A stretch of DNA of 64,000 nt from Pseudoips prasinana (Eukaryota; Arthropoda; Insecta; Lepidoptera; Nolidae). Shown here one piece after another: positions 60,350 through 64,000 of this stretch; position 1 is the first letter of the stretch; every line of letters begins with the position of its first letter. The stretch lies in NCBI GenBank assembly GCA_951640165.1, contig OX621255.1, forward strand, positions 33,082,001-33,146,000, written 5' to 3'. The position numbers and the translations under genes were made by a program. The notes below the pieces were generated by a model. The model was given only the letters and a program-made list of their open reading frames with translations, did no database searches and was not told the origin of the DNA.

Positions 60350-62659
60350 ATGGTAAAAAAAAATGAAAATACAAGAGAGGGAGAAACACAACGCCGTGAG
60401 ACCACGGAAACCATGGAGAGGGTACGCACGCCCAGTTCTGCGCACTCTGGATCCAACAATATGGTGCGTTCTACAGAGGATGTGTCGAGGATGGCCAATC
60501 CTCGTGTTATGTTGGAGCCATTGGGTTTCGTCCCCAAACGCTCCACAACGTCGGGGCCAACTCAGCGGGCGCAGAGCGCCACAAGGGTGGTGGTTAACCG
60601 GGCCCACTTTTCGCGGCCGGCAACACCAGCGCCGGGTGGGACAGTGAGTGATGGTGGCGACTCAGATTGCTCGCTGATGTCACTCACCTCCGAAACGTCC
60701 GTTGCGTTGCGTACGCGAAAGCGGACAGGGGGGGCGGTGAGCAGCGAACAGCCCCAGGAGAAGAAAAAGCTGGCGCCCAGTGCCGCAGAGGAGGCTGAAG
60801 AGGAAGACCCAGAGCTTGCGGGATGTCCGTCCAATACGCGTGCCAAGCGAAGTCTTCCGTCGGTTGAAGACTTAGAGAAGGAAATGCAGGCACGGCCAAC
60901 GGCCGATATTGGTGCCTGCATTAAACATCACCTTCTCACGGTCGAAAAGGTGGCGGATAAGTCTCGCCACCTCAAGGGGTCTTTTGTCCGAAGCCTCAGG
61001 ATGGCAGCGCGCACAGTCCAGGCTGCGGCAGATGAGGTCGCCCACCGGATAGGGGTGGACGCAAACGTTGAGAGGCTTGAGATGGAGAACATAACCTTGC
61101 GGTCTCAGCTCTCGGGCCTCTCCGCGCAGGTGGCCAAGCTGACGGAGGAAGTTAACCTTCTCCGTCGGCAAAATGAGTGCACTTCCCAAGTGCGCCCTAG
61201 TGCGGTGTCTGAGTCGTCGACTGCACTACTGGTGCCTGCATCCCTGCAGCCGGAGGAGTTAACTCGTTCCATCATGCTCGCGGTTGGGGGCATGATGGAC
61301 GCTAAACTGGCGGCGTTGGAAGGCCGTCTTCTCCCCGAGCAGCGCCTCCGTCCGCCTCTTGCTGCAGACAGCAGACGAGCTGCGGATGCTGCTCAGACAA
61401 AGCCCACCCCTGACACAGTAGTGCAGGGGAAAAGGAATCAAGCAACGGGAAAGAGGAGGGGGACCAATGCTGAGCCTAGACCATCTTCGGTTTCGGGGAT
61501 GCCAGCTGTCCATGAACCGGCCCTGCAAGCCGATACTCCTGCGGCAGCAAAGACCCAATCATGGGCAGCTGCGGCCAAAGAAAAGGCTCCCTCTCAGGCC
61601 GAGCCAGCACCAAAAAGTGCAGTTATGAGGAAGAAGCCAGTTTCGGGGCAGACGTCAACCCTGTCCGAGAGGGTTCCTTCGTCAACTTCTGGGAGCCATA
61701 TACCCAATAATGGGGCATGGCAGGAAGTTGGTGCAAAAAAGAAGGCTGCAAAAAAGGCTGCTCAAGCTCGAAAACGAGAAAGAGCAGCCGCAGAAAAAGT
61801 GAGGAAGACGATGGCCCAGTTGCGCACCCCTACGTCGGCCGCCGTAGTGCTGACACTGCAGCCCGAAGCGGCAGAAAGGGGCGTTACTTACGCCGGGTTG
61901 CTAGCTCAAGCGAAAGCGGCTATAGTACTCAGCGACTTGGGTATTAAGAGTGTCTCCTGCAAGCTGACCCTCACTGGAGCCCGACTTTTGGAGGTCTCCG
62001 GCGAAGACAGTGACGCAAAAGCTGACGCCTTGAGAGACAGGCTGGCCTCTACACTGTCGGCGGAAGATGTCCGAGTCTCAAGACCAGTCAAGTGCGCTGA
62101 CTTGCGTGTCACGGGCTTGGAGGATTCCACTGGAGTCGCTGAGCTGAAAGAGGCTGTTGCGAAGGCCGGAGGTTGCTCCATCGACCAGGTAAAGCCTGGA
62201 GTAATCAGCCCGGGCTTTGATGGTATGGGGTCAACCGTCTTCAGCTGTCCTGCTGCAGCAGCTCAGAAATTGGTGGGCCAGAAACTTCTCGTGGGGTGGG
62301 TGTCTGCGCAGGTTAAGCTCCTGCAGCCCAAACCTTTGAGGTGCTACCGGTGCCAGGCCGAGGGACATGTGGGCGCCCGTTGTTCAGCGGGTGAGGACCG
62401 CAGTGGGCTTTGCTTCCGTTGCGGCAAACCCGGTCACAGAGCTGCCACGTGCACAGCAGCACCGCACTGTCACCTGTGCAAGGTAGCTGGCAAGTCTGCT
62501 GACCACCGGGTGGGTGCCAGAGTCTGCGCGGCGCCAAAAGTGGTGCAAAAGAGGGTTTCTGGTCCCTTGCGGCAGCAGCCGCAGGCTAACCGTCCGACTG
62601 CAGCTTCAGATGGGGCTGCGTCTGGACGAGTGGAGGAAGTTGAGATGGACAATTCTTAA
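60350..62659 (+). CDS. SART-C ORF1: Gag-like RNA-binding protein
   Basis: The ATG at 60350 gives 769 residues (MVKKNENTREGE...). The frame is open upstream to 60215, and an in-frame ATG at 60275 is an alternative. I prefer 60350 because the residues after it resemble the SART-A N-terminus (RVRTPSSAHSGSNN versus AHTPSFVRPNNN). Features in order: Ser/Arg-rich N-terminus, basic patch (RTRKRTGG), coiled coil (VERLEMENITLRSQLSGLSA), linker, core from SAAVVLTLQPEAAERG, and three knuckles (CYRCQAEGHVGARC, CFRCGKPGHRAATC, then CHLC...H...C). It ends TAA in TAATG (62657-62661). Confidence 0.9.
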   Translation: MVKKNENTREGETQRRETTETMERVRTPSSAHSGSNNMVRSTEDVSRMANPRVMLEPLGFVPKRSTTSGPTQRAQSATRVVVNRAHFSRPATPAPGGTVSDGGDSDCSLMSLTSETSVALRTRKRTGGAVSSEQPQEKKKLAPSAAEEAEEEDPELAGCPSNTRAKRSLPSVEDLEKEMQARPTADIGACIKHHLLTVEKVADKSRHLKGSFVRSLRMAARTVQAAADEVAHRIGVDANVERLEMENITLRSQLSGLSAQVAKLTEEVNLLRRQNECTSQVRPSAVSESSTALLVPASLQPEELTRSIMLAVGGMMDAKLAALEGRLLPEQRLRPPLAADSRRAADAAQTKPTPDTVVQGKRNQATGKRRGTNAEPRPSSVSGMPAVHEPALQADTPAAAKTQSWAAAAKEKAPSQAEPAPKSAVMRKKPVSGQTSTLSERVPSSTSGSHIPNNGAWQEVGAKKKAAKKAAQARKRERAAAEKVRKTMAQLRTPTSAAVVLTLQPEAAERGVTYAGLLAQAKAAIVLSDLGIKSVSCKLTLTGARLLEVSGEDSDAKADALRDRLASTLSAEDVRVSRPVKCADLRVTGLEDSTGVAELKEAVAKAGGCSIDQVKPGVISPGFDGMGSTVFSCPAAAAQKLVGQKLLVGWVSAQVKLLQPKPLRCYRCQAEGHVGARCSAGEDRSGLCFRCGKPGHRAATCTAAPHCHLCKVAGKSADHRVGARVCAAPKVVQKRVSGPLRQQPQANRPTAASDGAASGRVEEVEMDNS

Positions 62660-64000
62660 TGACCCCGTTGCGCTTCCTCCAAACCAACATCAACCACTGT
62701 GCCAGTGCCCAGGATCTTTTGTTCCAGAGCATGGCAGAGTGGTTGATAAATGTGGCAGTGGTTGCCGAGCCGTATTTCGTTCCACCCAGTAGCGACTGGG
62801 CCAGGGATCTAAACGGCTCGGTGGCCTTAATCTCACGGCCTGCCGCTGGTGGCCCTGGCCTTGAGAATGTCTCGAGTGGTCAGGGCTGGGTATCAGCGGC
62901 ACTAGGTGATTTATTTGTTATCGGGGTGTACTTTTCCCCCAATAGATCTCTCGCCGACTTTGAGGGTTTCTTAGTAGAGTTGGGCACAGCCGTCGATCGA
63001 TGTCATCCCCGTCCCGTCATCTGTCTTGGGGACTTCAACGCCAAATCGGCTGCTTGGGGTTCTCCGATTGCAGATGCGAGGGGGGATGAGCTCGAGGAGT
63101 GGGCCCTAGTTAAAGGCCTGCTCGTCCTCAATAGGGGTTCCATCAACACGTGCGTGCGGCAACGTGGTGGCTCAATTGTAGACATAACGTTTGCAAGCCC
63201 CACAATCGCGCGACGTGTTCTCGGCTGGCGTGTTGAGGAGGGGGTGGAGACCATGTCTGATCATCGGTACATCCGATTTGATCTCTCCACCCATACCTTT
63301 GATGCGCCGGCTCGGGGGACCCTGAATGGGGACGGTCCGCGTTGGGCATTGGGGCAATTGAACCGGGAGGTCCTCCTGGAAGCCTCTATTGTGCAGGCCT
63401 GGGTCTCAGCACCGGACAGGCCTGTCGATATCAATGTTGAGGCCGAGTGGTTCCGGGAAGCTGCAACACAGTCATGTGATGCGGCAATGCCCCGGGTTCG
63501 GCGAAGGCATATTAGGCGTCAGGTGTATTGGTGGTCGGAGGAAATCGCACAACTGCGACGCGCTTGCGTGGCAGCCCGACGCCAGTATGCCAGGCATCGC
63601 CGCCGCCGACGCCGAACCCAAAATGCGGCAGCCAGAGAAGCGGAGCTGTATGAGGTTTACAGAGCGGCCAAAAAAGCCTTGCAGCTGTCCATCTCGCGGG
63701 CGAAAACTCTAGCCCGCGAGGAGTTGTTGTCGACTCTGGACCGTGATCCATGGGGGCGACCCTACCGTATGGTAAGGGGTAAGCTTCGCTCATGGTCACC
63801 CCCACTGACCCAGAGTCTTCAGCCCCAGCTGCTGAGGGAGGTGGTGGTTGCTCTGTTCCCTGATAGGGAAGGGCACTTTGCTCCAGGTTCTTTGGCAACC
63901 AGCGCGGAAAACGACGACGTGCCCGAAGTGACCCGGGAGGAATTAAGAGCGGCGGTGCATAGGCTTCAAGCCAAAAATACCGCCCCAGGGCCCGACGGCA
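62659..64000 (+). CDS. SART-C ORF2, 5' part (endonuclease and RT start), runs off the window
   Basis: It starts MTPLRFLQTNINHC at the TAATG overlap and is open for 447 codons to the edge with no stop. The endonuclease is complete: TNINHC, VAEPYFVPP, LGDFNAKSAAWG (Phe where the other families have Leu), GSIVDITFAS, MSDHRYIRFD. The conserved RQVYWWSEEIAQLRRAC linker follows. The last codons (AKNTAPGPDG) are the start of the RT domain. No lesion is seen. Confidence 0.92.
   Translation, partial: MTPLRFLQTNINHCASAQDLLFQSMAEWLINVAVVAEPYFVPPSSDWARDLNGSVALISRPAAGGPGLENVSSGQGWVSAALGDLFVIGVYFSPNRSLADFEGFLVELGTAVDRCHPRPVICLGDFNAKSAAWGSPIADARGDELEEWALVKGLLVLNRGSINTCVRQRGGSIVDITFASPTIARRVLGWRVEEGVETMSDHRYIRFDLSTHTFDAPARGTLNGDGPRWALGQLNREVLLEASIVQAWVSAPDRPVDINVEAEWFREAATQSCDAAMPRVRRRHIRRQVYWWSEEIAQLRRACVAARRQYARHRRRRRRTQNAAAREAELYEVYRAAKKALQLSISRAKTLAREELLSTLDRDPWGRPYRMVRGKLRSWSPPLTQSLQPQLLREVVVALFPDREGHFAPGSLATSAENDDVPEVTREELRAAVHRLQAKNTAPGPDG

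Larger units (their letters stand above)
59740..64000 (+). mobile_element. E15: SART-C retrotransposon, cut by the window edge
   Basis: The 5' end (GGGGCACGTGGTCAG...) is complete, with a long leader (59740-60349), a full ORF1 and the first 447 codons of ORF2. It is related to SART-A but clearly a separate family, less GC-rich and more diverged in both ORFs. Its 3' end lies beyond the window. Confidence 0.92.

Overview
The window is a stretch of insect-type telomeric or subtelomeric DNA. Short runs of TTAGG, the canonical insect telomere repeat, alternate with GC-rich non-LTR retrotransposons of the telomere-specific SART/R1-clade kind. Fifteen retrotransposon copies (here E1 to E15) all lie on the + strand, head to tail. 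Each 3' end is a poly(A) tail that, with two exceptions (E3/E4 and E12), runs directly into GGTTAGG. The host is most likely an insect; the order cannot be fixed from the sequence. Because + is the G-rich strand, the chromosome end would lie to the right if the repeats keep their native orientation (inference).

Four related families can be told apart (provisional names). SART-A: E1, E3, E14; ORF2 of 1048 codons. SART-B: E2, E4 to E11, E13; ORF2 of 1055-1056 codons, and an ORF1 starting with an 8-residue tandem repeat. SART-C: E15, running off the right edge. SART-D: E12, 5'-truncated. ORF1 is a Gag-like protein with a coiled coil and three CCHC zinc knuckles. ORF2 carries an apurinic-type endonuclease, a reverse transcriptase and a C-terminal CCHC knuckle. 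The two ORFs overlap by one base in a TAATG stop-start, the arrangement known from silkworm SART1.

Layout: 1-43119 holds degenerate TTAGG and then E1 to E12. E8 (24093-29910) is full length with both ORFs open, and E11 (35966-41723) is nearly so. E1, E2, E3, E4, E6, E7, E10 and E12 are 5'-truncated. E5 carries an internal inversion and an ORF1-ORF2 fusion. E9 has lost the RT catalytic core. From 43120 to 47796 an AT-rich block of different character interrupts the array. It contains degenerate tandem repeats, a 38-T tract, and on the minus strand an intact Gag-like ORF with no reverse transcriptase. From 47797 to 64000 the TTAGG/SART array resumes with full-length E13 (SART-B), full-length E14 (SART-A) and the 5' part of E15 (SART-C).

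How the parts work together (family knowledge): ORF1 protein binds element RNA and directs it to telomeres. The ORF2 endonuclease nicks the telomeric repeat, and the reverse transcriptase copies the RNA from its 3' end, which here shows two conserved stem-loops. Incomplete copying gives the many 5'-truncated copies. No cellular single-copy gene, tRNA, rRNA or CRISPR was recognised.
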